NCBI RefSeq assembly: GCF_002886255.1
Contig: NZ_NJAU01000003.1
Span: 248,001 to 312,000, forward strand
Direction: 5' to 3'
From: Alteribacillus bidgolensis
Lineage (GTDB): Bacteria > Bacillota > Bacilli > Bacillales > Marinococcaceae
DNA length: 64,000 nt
The first letter of the stretch is position 1, and each line of letters opens with the position of its first letter. A program made the position numbers and the translations under genes. The notes below the pieces were generated by a model. It saw nothing but the letters and a program-made list of their open reading frames with translations. It was not told where the DNA came from and did no database searches. Shown here piece after piece: positions 17,332 through 27,482 of the stretch.

Positions 17332-19404
17332 TTATGAATCTAATAGCTTTTGTTTTTGAATCTGAAACTCTTTTTCAGTAAGGTAGCCCTGTTCTTTTAA
17401 GTTTGCTAGTTTTTCTAGCTTTACAATAGGATCAAGCACATTTGTTGAAGGCTGAGAATTAAGCAACACCAATACTTGATTTTCTCCTGTACGTTTTAAT
17501 ACAAAATATCCTTTCTCAGCTTTTGTTGCAATTCCGTTGTCATTCGGCCAGCAATAACCTTGTTCTTCGCAAGTTCCATCATCTCTCACCAGAATTTTAC
17601 CTATCAGTCCTACTGGAACCCATTCAGGACGTTTTTTTCTTGGGATATACTCACGTTGCGGATCCCATTCTGGATTAATCACAGGTTGGATCTCCGTTTT
17701 CTCAGGGATAAGCTCATTCCCATCTGGATCCTTCACTGCCGGAACCGTAACTTCATGATAGGTTCTGCGTCCCCATTCATCAAGCACGTAACGGCCATGC
17801 CAGCTTAATCCTGCACTGTCACCAATTAAACTTGGAGTAGCACTGCTAATTCCTAAGATGAAGTCATCAGAAGACGTGGCAATTCTAACTTTATCCCCTT
17901 CACTTACTGTGACAAAATAACCGACATCTATACTATTGCCGTCCGCTGTTTCGAACATCTCTGCGAAATCGGCTCCACCTGCATTGTAATTTGCACCATC
18001 AATAAACATCTCACCACTGCTTGCAAGCCATTTTGCACCTAAACCTCTCGCTAATGCAGAAGTCCCGTTCCCGATAAACCAGGAATGTGCTTCCTCTGCA
18101 TCACCAAAACGTCCCATGATATGGGCGTTTTGAAATCCTGCTGTACTAGTATCTTGTCCTTCCGCATGGGAACTTTGTCCACTGGCGGTGGTACTATTTC
18201 CTTCCGCATGGGAAGTAAATCCACTGGCGAATGTATCAAATCCTTCCGCATGGGAACCCTGACTAATGGCGGTTGTACTCTGTCCTTCCGCATGGGCGGC
18301 TAAAGCACCAACATTTGTTGTCGTGTTTCTTCCTTCCGTATGCGAGGCCTCTCCATTTGCTATTGTCGCTTGCCCTTCGGCGTGAGATGCTGTTCCTATC
18401 GCTTGGGTTCTATTACCATCAAAGATTTGTCCTTCCGCATGGGAAGCCTCTCCACTGGCTTCTGTATTCTGTCCTTCCGCATGAGAACCCACTCCACTCG
18501 CGGTTGTACTGATCCCTTCCGCGTGAGAAGCAACTCCACTGGCGATTGTACTGTTCCCTTCCGCATGGGAAGCAGGTCCACTGGCCGTTGTACTTTGCCC
18601 TTCAGCATGAGCATTCGTGCCTTGTGTTGGATCGCCTGCAGCTCCTGTTATCGTATTTTGCCCTTCGGCGTGAGAAGCAAACCCACTTGCTGTGGTACCG
18701 ACACCTTCTGCATGGGAAGAAGATCCAATCGATAGGTTAGGAGCTGGGTTCCCAAGTGGATCTACACCACCGCCTTCTACGTGAGAGGCTCTTCCGCTCG
18801 CTGTGTTACCTTCTCCTTCCGCATGAGAAGTAAATCCAATGGCGGTTGTTGATCTCCCTTCGGCATGAGCATTCAGACCTTGTGATGGATCGAGTTCATC
18901 TCCCGTTGTCGTTTGAAACCCTTCCGCATGAGAATTTACTCCGAAGGCATTTGTTTCTTGCCCTTCGGCGTGAGAAGCCGAACCACTGGCAGTTGTACTT
19001 AACCCTTCCGCATGCGAGCGAGGTCCACTGGCGGTTGTCTCTCTGCCTTCCGCATGGGAAGTATCTCCACTCGAGGTTGTAAAAAAACCTTCCGCATGGG
19101 AAGCAACTCCACTGGCGGTTGTCCCTTGCCCTTCCGCGTGAGAGCGAAGGTCGCTGGCGGTTGTCTCTCTGCCTTCCGCATGAGAAGCATTTCCACTCGC
19201 GGTTGTCCCTTGCCCTTCCGCATGAGAAGCAAATCCACTCGCCGTTGTATTCGTTCCTTCTGCTACGGAGCATCCGTTTGTAGCATCTGTTATAATACAC
19301 CCATTAGCACAACATGGTTCTGGAGATTGCAAAGTACCTATTTCCTGGGCTTGAACCTCTTCCTCCTGATGTTCACTGGACTTCATCTCTTTCTGATCGG
19401 ACAT
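17332..19404 (-). CDS. SHAEG-repeat protein with peptidase G2 autoproteolytic domain
   Basis: 690 residues. A Cys-containing head (1-45) is followed by about two dozen repeats, usually 14 residues (SHAEGxxTTASGxA), resembling YadA-head beta-roll repeats, to about residue 430. A conserved GANYNAGGADFAEMFE junction (about 470-485) opens the peptidase G2 domain, the self-cleaving trimer chaperone known from phage neck appendages such as phi29 gp12. The last 35 residues form a SHOCT-like tail (VKLEKLANLKEQGYL). It should make a trimeric fibre, either a spore or cell surface adhesin or a phage-derived appendage. No phage genes lie nearby. GC content is higher than the surroundings because of the repeats. 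Confidence 0.85.
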   Translation of the reverse strand: MSDQKEMKSSEHQEEEVQAQEIGTLQSPEPCCANGCIITDATNGCSVAEGTNTTASGFASHAEGQGTTASGNASHAEGRETTASDLRSHAEGQGTTASGVASHAEGFFTTSSGDTSHAEGRETTASGPRSHAEGLSTTASGSASHAEGQETNAFGVNSHAEGFQTTTGDELDPSQGLNAHAEGRSTTAIGFTSHAEGEGNTASGRASHVEGGGVDPLGNPAPNLSIGSSSHAEGVGTTASGFASHAEGQNTITGAAGDPTQGTNAHAEGQSTTASGPASHAEGNSTIASGVASHAEGISTTASGVGSHAEGQNTEASGEASHAEGQIFDGNRTQAIGTASHAEGQATIANGEASHTEGRNTTTNVGALAAHAEGQSTTAISQGSHAEGFDTFASGFTSHAEGNSTTASGQSSHAEGQDTSTAGFQNAHIMGRFGDAEEAHSWFIGNGTSALARGLGAKWLASSGEMFIDGANYNAGGADFAEMFETADGNSIDVGYFVTVSEGDKVRIATSSDDFILGISSATPSLIGDSAGLSWHGRYVLDEWGRRTYHEVTVPAVKDPDGNELIPEKTEIQPVINPEWDPQREYIPRKKRPEWVPVGLIGKILVRDDGTCEEQGYCWPNDNGIATKAEKGYFVLKRTGENQVLVLLNSQPSTNVLDPIVKLEKLANLKEQGYLTEKEFQIQKQKLLDS

Positions 19405-19458
19405 TAACCATTACTCCTCCTTTCCAAAAATAACCGACACAAAAGTTTTTTACGGAAC

Positions 19459-19597
19459 TATTCATTCAAAAGTCCCTTCCTCATCCGTATGGGAAGTTGT
19501 CCCTTAGCCGTTGTACTTAATCCTTCTGCTTCCGAACAAGCCCCAATCGGATTTTTGATTACATTCATTGGACATGATTTTTCCACTTCCTTATGAA
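19459..19597 (-). pseudogene. 5' fragment of a second SHAEG-repeat gene
   Basis: The minus strand reads CPMNVIKNPIGACSEAEGLSTTAKG and then, after a frameshift, SHTDEEGTFE. This matches the head and first repeat of the gene just downstream. It is a collapsed tandem copy. The remaining gap to 19836 shows a GCGCCCGATTG repeat half at 19811 and nothing else. Confidence 0.5.
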
Positions 19598-19836
19598 AAT
19601 TGTTAAAAGACTCATTAAGAACCCTATTATTAGGTTATGTTCCAACAAAACCGGTGATATAGACAAACTTATTAGTTTCGAGGAAATTCCCATATATGCC
19701 CTTTATTACGATCGATAAGGAAGGGGAGAATAAAACCCCATTTTTTTATACAACCTTTTATTCAATTAAATGGCCCTATTCATGAAGAAAGACGCTTTCC
19801 TTATTTCAGAAAAGCGCCCGATTGTTTAATATCATT

Positions 19837-20436
19837 TTAATCTTTTTTACTTTGTTTTGCTTCGAAGAAATCCCCACCCTTTTGTTTTTCATCATCAGTT
19901 CCCCAATATATTTTTTTGTCCAACTGTTTTAGCTTTGGGATATGTTTTGAACAGTGAATATAAGCTTCATCAACATTAATAATAACCCAACGTTCTGGTC
20001 TATTTCCTTCTTTTTCTTTAATATCATTCATTATCTTTTTTGTCATTTTGAATGAGGTTAGTTGTCCATTTTCTATAATAGAAGCTTTACCATTAACATG
20101 TAACCCAATGTAATGCTCAAAAAAGTCTATAAACATTAATCCGATATGGGGATTTTCAATGATGTTTCCTAAACTTGCCATAACACCATTCCCCTTGTAT
20201 TCAGGATATATTAATGTTTTATCATCAATAACCCGTACAAAACCTACAGAGCCAGCTCTAAAAGAGGAATCACAGTTCCCACTAGAATCAGCTGTTGCTA
20301 TAAACATCATACTTTGATTGGATATAAACTCTGTCATCTTATTATTTAGGTAATTAAGCATTTGGTTTTCATAAAAAGAGGAAGCTTTCTTTGTTGTTCC
20401 ATGTTGTTCTTGAAGTAAATGTTCTCCTCTTAACAT
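19837..20436 (-). CDS. pyridoxamine 5'-phosphate oxidase-like flavoprotein
   Basis: 199 residues. Split-barrel fold signs: MMFIATADSSGNCDSSFRAG, GFVRVIDDKTLIYPEYKGNGVMASLGNIIENPHIGLMFIDF, HVNGKASI. This is the PNPOx-like/PpaX subgroup that binds FMN, often acting on small oxidised or xenobiotic molecules. Physiological role unknown. Complete, single gene. Confidence 0.85.
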   Translation of the reverse strand: MLRGEHLLQEQHGTTKKASSFYENQMLNYLNNKMTEFISNQSMMFIATADSSGNCDSSFRAGSVGFVRVIDDKTLIYPEYKGNGVMASLGNIIENPHIGLMFIDFFEHYIGLHVNGKASIIENGQLTSFKMTKKIMNDIKEKEGNRPERWVIINVDEAYIHCSKHIPKLKQLDKKIYWGTDDEKQKGGDFFEAKQSKKD

Positions 20437-20588
20437 TGTCTCTCAACCCTTCATTAATTCTGCCTTATATTTTAACACACAGATGTTAGGTTAGTATTCA
20501 ATACTTCCACAAACCTCCTTTAACTGATTAAAGAACAAGAAAAATAGACTGCTGAATACAGTCCATCGTTGTTCAATTCTTGTCAGCA

Positions 20589-23232
20589 ATAGGTAAGCGT
20601 TTGAAGTTATCTCCGGCTTTTCCCCTGCTCCACACGGAGCGTGCTAGTTTCCCAGCACTCCGCGTTCCATCTAACGAGATTATTTGATCATAAGTTCCTC
20701 GTTACTCAGTGATTGAGATCATTAGATTGGTTCAAGCTTACATTTTTCACGGTACCGGTTGATCTTATCGATCATCGACCATGTAAGTTGGAATCTTATC
20801 TTGAGTTCATCAATCATCTTTTTGTCCGTGCTGTGGATCAATTGGTGTATTCTCCTATGGAGAATACGAAGGTTATGAAATTGATCACTTCCTCCGAGGG
20901 TCAGTGGGATATAGTGATGACAGTGGACTTCCGTGGCGGGCAATTCAAAGCCTGTGATTTCACACTTTCCCATTTTCATGCTGTACCGACTGATTCGGTT
21001 ATCCATATATTCAACGCTTCGGTTTGGAAGAGTTGATTTCATTAGGACCCCGATCTCTCGTTGAATGTCCGGGCGAAGTCTTTTGTGTATGACTTCTCTT
21101 CCTTCTTTAGTGAAAGGTGTCATCTTTGGACTAAATCCCATGGTATTCACCGTTTTCACATCACTAATAGGGAATAGAGACACACCGGCAATTTCGAACG
21201 TTTTATAGTTCAAGCTATACAACTTTTTATAGACCGGCGGAGGATTGGCCGGATGACCATATTTGCCAACTGGTCTGAGATGATTGTAGATGAACGCACC
21301 CAGATCATAGGAAAGACGTGCGAACTCCGGATTGACATGAGTGGCTCTGTTGAAATAATTATGGAGTCCCAGCACAAAACTATTGAATAAGAGGGCATTG
21401 AGAGCAGAAGGAGAAGACTTAATTCTTCGTATAAGCTTCTTCGCCTCTTCCTTGATTTTGCGCTTCTTGTTTGCTTTGATGCCCGTATGGGCTACTCGCT
21501 TTTTACCCTTCTTATTCGCGCGAATAGTGAAACCTAGAAACTCTGAATCTCTTTTACGCATGTTTACTATCTGTGATTTTTCCGGTGAGATGTCCAATTT
21601 CAGACGATCTTTCAGATACAGACGTGCTGCATGGTACCATTTTTCAGCCGTTTTCCCATCCTTACAAAGGATTTTAAAATCATCCGCGTAGCGAACGAGG
21701 TAGCCTTCTTTGAGATGGGTACGCTTTTTAGCAAGCCTTTCGCCTACTTTGGAATGAAAGAGTTTAGAAAGTGGAAAAAACTCCCACTGGCCAGCGATCC
21801 ATTGGTCGAGATCATTGAGAACGATATTTGATAATAAGGTCGATAATAAGCCACCTTGAGGCGCGCCTTCTGTAGGGATACCCTCTCCATCGATTTCAGC
21901 CTTCAGCATTTTTGAAATACAGGTTAGGACCTTTCGGTCCTGAATTCCCATGTTCCATAGTTGCTTGATCAGTAACGTATGGTTTATATGGTCAAAGAAC
22001 CCTTTAATGTCGATGTCTACCACAAAATGAAAATTGGCTTGATTGATCAAGAACTGGATTCTCGCCATTGCATGGTGGGCTGAGCGGAGTGGCCGGAATC
22101 CATAACTGTGATTATAGAATTGGGCTTCCGCAATTGGTTCAAGTACCTGCTTGAAACTTTGTTGAATGATTCGGTCGAGCATACAAGGAATACCGAGAGG
22201 TCTCCACTTTCCGTTATCCTTTTCAATCCATTTTCTTCTAACCTTTTTCGGGCGATAGTTTTCTAGCTTTTGCCGGACTTCCGTTATTAATTCTTCTTCT
22301 GACCACCTTTTCATGTCTGCGATGGTTTTCCCATCCGTTCCTGGTGTCTTTGATCCTTTATTGGATTTAATGGTACGATAAGCTAACAAAATATTTTCTC
22401 GGGATGTGATCACATCGAAAAGACGAGAAAATGATTGTTTTTCCAAGCTCCTTTCGTACAAATCAGTAAAGGTATCTGTCATATCGTAATAATCCCAATA
22501 TCTTAAAGCTTGCACTGTGGCATCCCTCCTTGTCGGAGTGATGTTCCCACGTTCTTACCCGATCGGTGCAATGCACGTATGGAAAATGATCGTTCGTTTC
22601 GCTAGACTTGGGGCTGTTCCTCCACTCCCATTACAGGAGGTTCATTAGTCATGCCCCTACCCTCGCAAGGATAAATACATTTCGGTAGATACCTTATAGT
22701 AACCGTTTAGGGTGACAGCCCCTGTTACAACGTTCCTTGTTTTCCAAGTCCCTTACAACCTAGCTATCCTTTCTGAACTTAGGTGTTCCCTTGAAGCCTG
22801 TGAGCTGGATACCGCCATTGTCCGGTATAGCGTGTTTCATAGGGCGCATTTTTACTCCACGCCACTCACCCCCATCGTTAGATGGGCCATAGGTTTCCCT
22901 ATGGTCAATCTTTAGACCTGTACATTCGGTTATTCGTCAGTTTCTTACGGTTGAAACTATTCTCACCCTATTCAGTTTTTCAGCCGTGCGGCATATCCGT
23001 TGGCATACCTTCTCTTTCCGAGTGGCTCCAGCCTTCGTTCTGCCGAATCTACCTGTACTTCAAACCCCATAACCTGTCAGTTACGACGCATGCAGGAGTA
23101 TTGACGGGATGGTTTTGGGAAACGTGGTTCCGTCATTCCCATCCTCGGTTGTAAAGTTAGAATTAACTAGTAAGTAATCCTCTGCATTTCACGCTTCCAA
23201 GCGCTTATAGCAGAACTTGTCGAGCGGCGCCC
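20589..23232 (-). mobile_element. group II intron with encoded reverse transcriptase
   Basis: The 3' end is TTACCTAT at about 20589 after domain V (20632-20667). The 5' ribozyme part extends from 22516 to about 23232. I set the 5' boundary where CAATAGGGCGC of the host repeat ends, but no clean GTGYG is visible, so this end is uncertain by a few tens of bases. It lies between the VOC and PNPOx genes, in an intergenic hairpin repeat. Both ribozyme and protein look intact. Confidence 0.8.
20722..22515 (-). CDS. ltrA: group II intron reverse transcriptase/maturase with HNH domain
   Basis: 597 residues from a GTG start with GGAGGG 8 nt upstream. RT motifs: RPLGIPCMLDRIIQ, YGFRPLRSAHHA, DIDIKGFFDHI, GAPQGGLLS and the catalytic VRYADDF. 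A maturase domain X is at about 390-490. The C-terminal HNH endonuclease has CEITG...EVHCHHYIPLTLGGSD...NLRILHRRIH. All catalytic residues are seen, so it could move this intron and might help the ORF-less intron at 13.5 kb. Confidence 0.95.
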   Translation of the reverse strand: MQALRYWDYYDMTDTFTDLYERSLEKQSFSRLFDVITSRENILLAYRTIKSNKGSKTPGTDGKTIADMKRWSEEELITEVRQKLENYRPKKVRRKWIEKDNGKWRPLGIPCMLDRIIQQSFKQVLEPIAEAQFYNHSYGFRPLRSAHHAMARIQFLINQANFHFVVDIDIKGFFDHINHTLLIKQLWNMGIQDRKVLTCISKMLKAEIDGEGIPTEGAPQGGLLSTLLSNIVLNDLDQWIAGQWEFFPLSKLFHSKVGERLAKKRTHLKEGYLVRYADDFKILCKDGKTAEKWYHAARLYLKDRLKLDISPEKSQIVNMRKRDSEFLGFTIRANKKGKKRVAHTGIKANKKRKIKEEAKKLIRRIKSSPSALNALLFNSFVLGLHNYFNRATHVNPEFARLSYDLGAFIYNHLRPVGKYGHPANPPPVYKKLYSLNYKTFEIAGVSLFPISDVKTVNTMGFSPKMTPFTKEGREVIHKRLRPDIQREIGVLMKSTLPNRSVEYMDNRISRYSMKMGKCEITGFELPATEVHCHHYIPLTLGGSDQFHNLRILHRRIHQLIHSTDKKMIDELKIRFQLTWSMIDKINRYREKCKLEPI

Positions 23233-23265
23233 TATTGTAGAGTAAATGATGGAAAGTACCACAAT

Positions 23266-23721
23266 TCATTTTTTCCAATTCTGTATCTCTATAATATTCC
23301 CTTCGGGATCTTCTGCATAAACAACTGTTAATACTCCAAGGGATTCGTACTCTTTTTTTTCTAAAGCTCCATATTTCTTTCCACCGCATTCGATTAACTT
23401 ATTCAAAACTTCTTCAACGTTATCCACTACAAATGCAATATGTCCAAATCCTTGATAGCTAATATTTGATGGATGCCTCTCAGGGTTTTCTGGATAATAT
23501 TGAAAAATCTCTAAAGTTGGTCCTGCATCGTACCCAGGTAAGGTTAGATGGATGCCTTTAATACTAACATTGTCTATATTAGTTACTTTTTCTATCCATT
23601 TGCCTGAAAGGTCTCTTTCGGGAAATACAGGCTTACAATCAAAAACCTTAACATAAAAATCAGACAATCTACGCCAATCTTTTGCAACAATGTTTGTGTG
23701 AGCATATTTAATTGACACCAA
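23266..23721 (-). CDS. VOC/glyoxalase-family protein
   Basis: 151 residues. Two beta-alpha-beta-beta-beta units: KYAHTNIVAKDWRRLSDFYVKVFDC and FGHIAFVVDNVEEVLNKLIECGG. Metal ligand candidates are H8, E (LEIFQYYP), H (GHIAF) and E (NIIEIQNW). Likely a metal-dependent lyase, dioxygenase or antibiotic-binding relative; substrate unknown. Confidence 0.85.
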   Translation of the reverse strand: MVSIKYAHTNIVAKDWRRLSDFYVKVFDCKPVFPERDLSGKWIEKVTNIDNVSIKGIHLTLPGYDAGPTLEIFQYYPENPERHPSNISYQGFGHIAFVVDNVEEVLNKLIECGGKKYGALEKKEYESLGVLTVVYAEDPEGNIIEIQNWKK

Positions 23722-24015
23722 AATCTCCTACCTTTGTTAAAAAAATAGCACTGTTTTAAGATATCATCTTAATAGATAATTTACCTTTTTCCAATAAGTT
23801 TCTCTTTTTATTACATAACTTTTACATTTCAAGGTGAATTATCTTTTTTCCTCATTCAAGAATATGGCCTCATGGAAGTGGATAATTCAGCTAATTCTTT
23901 ATTCGCAAAATACCCCAAAGAGACATGGGGCACAATAGCTTAGTCATTCAAACAGTAAAACATTTGAATTTCTACCTAATCTAACAGAAGATCATTGCAA
24001 ATAGAAAAGTATTAT

Positions 24016-25584
24016 CTATTCAACCGGAAGTAAAGTATCAACCACAATACTATTCACAGCACTGATATACGCAAATGCACTTGCTTTCATGATATCCGTA
24101 TCTGTTGCTTTGGCAACATATTTTTCTCCTCTGTATTCCACTTGAATCTTCACTTTCCCTAATGCTTCCTTACCTCTTGATATACTGCTAATAGTGTATT
24201 CAATCAATTTAATATCTAAATCACTAATTTTTGTAATAGCAGAATACAAAGCATCAACCGGTCCAGAACCGACTGCACTGTTTTTCAATATTTGATCGCC
24301 CTTTTTAATCTTCACACTTGCAGACGGAAAATTTGTATTACTAATCACTTGCAAGTCCATTAGTTCATAAAAATTATCACTATAGTGCGTCATATCATGA
24401 TTATGGTTATCATTTTTTGCATAATAGTTCTCAACGATTACATATAAATCATGATTATATACTTCTTTTTTCACATCTGCTAATTTAAGGAAATCTTCAA
24501 ATATCCCTTCAAATTGTGTATCGGTTAACTGATTAAAGCCTAATTTCTCAAGGGCACTTTTCACCGCATGACGTCCAGAACGCGCGGTTAAAACAAGGTC
24601 CATATCATCTAAGCCGACTTCAATCGGGCTAATGATTTCGTATGCATCTCTTGATTTTAATAAACCGTCTTGGTGTATGCCTGAAGAATGAGCAAAGGCA
24701 TTATCTCCTGTAATGGCTTTATTTACTTGTACATCAAGCCCCATTAAACTACTTACCAACCTAGATGTATTCATGATTTCTTTCGTATTAATATTTGTGC
24801 ACGCGTTATAGACTGATAAGCGCGTATTAATTGCCATCACAACCTCTTCTAGTGCAGTATTACCTGCACGTTCACCAATGCCATTAATCGTACATTCAAC
24901 TTTATCCGCACCATTTTTAATTGCAGCTAACGTATTAGCGGTTGCCATACCAAGATCATTATGACAATGGACACTTAAAAGCACTTTATCATTCAAATTT
25001 TTCAAGCGATCATTTAATTTAAAGATTAGTTCACCAAACTCTTCCGGCTCGGCATAGCCAACTGTATCAGGTACATTAATGATAGTTGCTCCTGCTTTTA
25101 CTACAGCTTCAATAGTCGCCCATAAGTACTCAAAATCAGCTCGAGACGCATCTTCTGTTGAATATTGCACATCCGGCAGAAATGTTTTTGCATATTTTAC
25201 TGCATCAACGCCTATATCCAAAATTTGATTTTTTGATTTCCCAAATTTCTTTTCCACGTGTATGTCTGAAGTGCCTAGAACGATATGGATTAACGGTTTC
25301 TCAGCATATTTCACACTATTATAAACAGCATCAATATCAGCCTTGACTGCTCTTGCTAATGCTGTGATGATCGTCTCATCTGTGTTTCCTACTTTCGCGG
25401 CAATTTCTTTCACAGCATTAAAATCACCAGCTGAAGACGAAGGAAAACCGGTTTCGATGATATCAACTTGTAGCTTCTTTAGTTGTTGTGCTACTTCTAG
25501 TTTTTCATACAGATTCAGCTTAGCCCCTGGAACTTGCTCGCCATCTCTTAAAGTCGTATCAAACACCCAAATTTTTCTCGTCAT
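24016..25584 (-). CDS. leuA: 2-isopropylmalate synthase
   Basis: 522 residues, normal length. Catalytic barrel begins WVFDTTLRDGEQVPG (Arg-Asp of the active site), with the metal-binding HCHNDLG motif and GIGERAGNTALEEV. The C-terminal LeuA allosteric/dimer domain (about 385-520) has SASVKIKKG and GSGPVDALYSAI. It condenses acetyl-CoA with 2-oxoisovalerate, the first step to leucine. It stands alone without leuBCD. A leucine T-box leader precedes it. Confidence 0.95.
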   Translation of the reverse strand: MTRKIWVFDTTLRDGEQVPGAKLNLYEKLEVAQQLKKLQVDIIETGFPSSSAGDFNAVKEIAAKVGNTDETIITALARAVKADIDAVYNSVKYAEKPLIHIVLGTSDIHVEKKFGKSKNQILDIGVDAVKYAKTFLPDVQYSTEDASRADFEYLWATIEAVVKAGATIINVPDTVGYAEPEEFGELIFKLNDRLKNLNDKVLLSVHCHNDLGMATANTLAAIKNGADKVECTINGIGERAGNTALEEVVMAINTRLSVYNACTNINTKEIMNTSRLVSSLMGLDVQVNKAITGDNAFAHSSGIHQDGLLKSRDAYEIISPIEVGLDDMDLVLTARSGRHAVKSALEKLGFNQLTDTQFEGIFEDFLKLADVKKEVYNHDLYVIVENYYAKNDNHNHDMTHYSDNFYELMDLQVISNTNFPSASVKIKKGDQILKNSAVGSGPVDALYSAITKISDLDIKLIEYTISSISRGKEALGKVKIQVEYRGEKYVAKATDTDIMKASAFAYISAVNSIVVDTLLPVE

Positions 25585-25623
25585 TTCAGAAACACCCCTT
25601 TGTCGTATTAATGTATAAAAAAA

Positions 25624-25885
25624 GCCCCGTCTCTATAAAAATATAGAGACGAGGCATTGCTCGCGGTACCACTCTAATTGATTAATCATTACATAATTAA
25701 CCCACTCATTTTCGGTAGCTATCACCACCTATCCTCATAACGGTAGAAAACCGACATCCCCTACTTATAATGTTCAGGGAGTAGCTCTTGGATGAGTTCA
25801 AAGGCAATAACTACCGATTCTCACCAACCATCGGCTCTCTGAAAAGCTTATACATCCTTCTACTATTTCCAATCTTTGCTTTTTG
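25624..25885 (-). promoter_or_regulatory. leucine T-box leader of leuA
   Basis: Contains the conserved T-box sequence TGGTACCGCGA (complement at 25661-25671) and a strong terminator stem (25624-25637 with 25642-25655) followed by T residues. In stem I the specifier region reads GAACTCA, giving CTC (complement at 25794-25796), a leucine codon. Uncharged tRNA-Leu should switch on leuA. All parts are in order. Confidence 0.92.
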
Positions 25886-26078
25886 TTATTTAATTATATG
25901 CAATATTATATCTATAAACTCGAGTTGTCAACTGAATTTTTAAAAAACAAAAATTATTCGGGACCTAAAAATCCCTCTTAACATTTCATTTTTCAGTTTA
26001 ACTTTTTACAATACGATGCAATTCATAAACGATAATTAACATCTGTATTCAAGTTCTATAATTATCATTGTTCTATAA

Positions 26079-26939
26079 CTATTCGGATGCCATACTTGCC
26101 GCAAACCCTGTCCTCCATGAAGGAAAAAGCGGCTTCCAACCGTAATCCTTTCGAGCCTTGGCATTCGATGCTCCACGTTCACCCCGGTTGCTACCAGGTT
26201 GGACATCGGGCATAGGTGTCCCTAATATGTCAGCGTAAACGGGAAGCCAATCGATACCTTTAGCTGGTTCATTGTCCACGATGTTAACCGGACCTGAAGG
26301 CCAATCTAATGCGAGCAGGGCTGCGTTGGCCGCATCCTCTACATGAAGGAAGGAAGTAACTCCCTCGGTAGCCGGCACTTGCTTAAGTAGAGTCTTTTCT
26401 GCCATGAATCCCTTATGATCGTACCAAGTACCTTGTCCGTACAACATTCCATACCGTAGAATAACGTGATTTGGTATCTCTGCTACGGTCCGTTCCAGTG
26501 CGGTTACACCATCAATTGTTGTCTTACGAGGCTCTGGCGCGTTAACATCCAACGAGACGTCTTCTGAGGCGGGTTCCTGTCCCGGTTCATAAGCAAATGC
26601 AATACTCTGCGCGATGATTCGCGTAACGCCTGCTATAAGGGCAGCATCAACTAGATTTCTGGTTCCCTCTATTCTGATCCTAGTGTTTTCTGGGAAGTTT
26701 CGACTACTTAATGAGGTGAGCTGATGGATGATTGCCTCAGGACGCACTTCAAGTATTGTTGACATGATAGCCTCCCGATCAAAAGCATCAATAATTAGGG
26801 GATGCGCACCTGTTTTTTGAATGATATCTTTGTTCTCCTCATTTTGAGTCATGCCAAATACTTCATGACCTGCATGTACCAATTTCGGTAGCAACAAACG
26901 ACCGATCACACCAGTTGATCCAGCCACAAATATTTTCAT
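26079..26939 (-). CDS. NAD-dependent epimerase/dehydratase
   Basis: 286 residues of the extended SDR family. N-terminal glycine motif VAGSTGVIGRLLLP; YGMLYGQG in place of a classical YxxxK. Probable sugar-nucleotide or small-ketone oxidoreductase; substrate not deducible. GC content is higher than that of its neighbours, which suggests a separate origin. Confidence 0.85.
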   Translation of the reverse strand: MKIFVAGSTGVIGRLLLPKLVHAGHEVFGMTQNEENKDIIQKTGAHPLIIDAFDREAIMSTILEVRPEAIIHQLTSLSSRNFPENTRIRIEGTRNLVDAALIAGVTRIIAQSIAFAYEPGQEPASEDVSLDVNAPEPRKTTIDGVTALERTVAEIPNHVILRYGMLYGQGTWYDHKGFMAEKTLLKQVPATEGVTSFLHVEDAANAALLALDWPSGPVNIVDNEPAKGIDWLPVYADILGTPMPDVQPGSNRGERGASNAKARKDYGWKPLFPSWRTGFAASMASE

Positions 26940-27044
26940 GGGCCTTCCCCCTCTTAGATTGTCAAATTAATGGTAGGTATAGGTAGTTTCTATTCCATAA
27001 TCAGTGACTTACTCTACAATACCGCCCTGTAGTTGAATATCCCA

Positions 27045-27482
27045 CTATTTTAAATTTGTTTTAAATACATAACTTACTTTATCATAGTCCATTCTATTTT
27101 TATAAAAACGATGTGCGTCAGTACGCTGTAATCCCGAAGATAAAGCAACACTTTCATAATTATTTTCCTTTGCCCATTCATGAACATATGTAAGTAGTTT
27201 TTCACCATAGCCTTTTGAACGATTCTTAGTATCCGTTACTAAATCACAAACCCAAACAAATCTACCATAATATAGTGTTATCATAGGCTTAAAACCAGTT
27301 ACGGCAACTATTTCTTCTCCATCAATTAAAGCAAAAATTTTATATCTATCTTTTTCTTTTGCCTCTACTACTAATTCAAGATATGTGTCTTCATCAAGGT
27401 GAGTCCGTAATTGTTTCATAACTGGAAATGCTTCAATAATTTCATTTTGTGATTGAAGTTCTTTAATTATTAATGTGTCCAT
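27045..27482 (-). CDS. GNAT-family N-acetyltransferase
   Basis: 145 residues from ATG 27482, following AAGGAG. Acetyl-CoA loop: VCDLVTDTKNRSKGYGEKLLTYVHEWAKEN, followed by LSSGLQRTDAHRFYKNRMDY. The pattern matches small GNATs that modify drugs or metabolites. Monocistronic. Confidence 0.9.
   Translation of the reverse strand: MDTLIIKELQSQNEIIEAFPVMKQLRTHLDEDTYLELVVEAKEKDRYKIFALIDGEEIVAVTGFKPMITLYYGRFVWVCDLVTDTKNRSKGYGEKLLTYVHEWAKENNYESVALSSGLQRTDAHRFYKNRMDYDKVSYVFKTNLK

Noticed and set aside
17340..19290. Regular DNA repeats and several overlapping open frames on both strands
   Set aside because: The regularity is the coding of 14-residue protein repeats; the other frames (for example MRKD-rich ones) are shadows of this.
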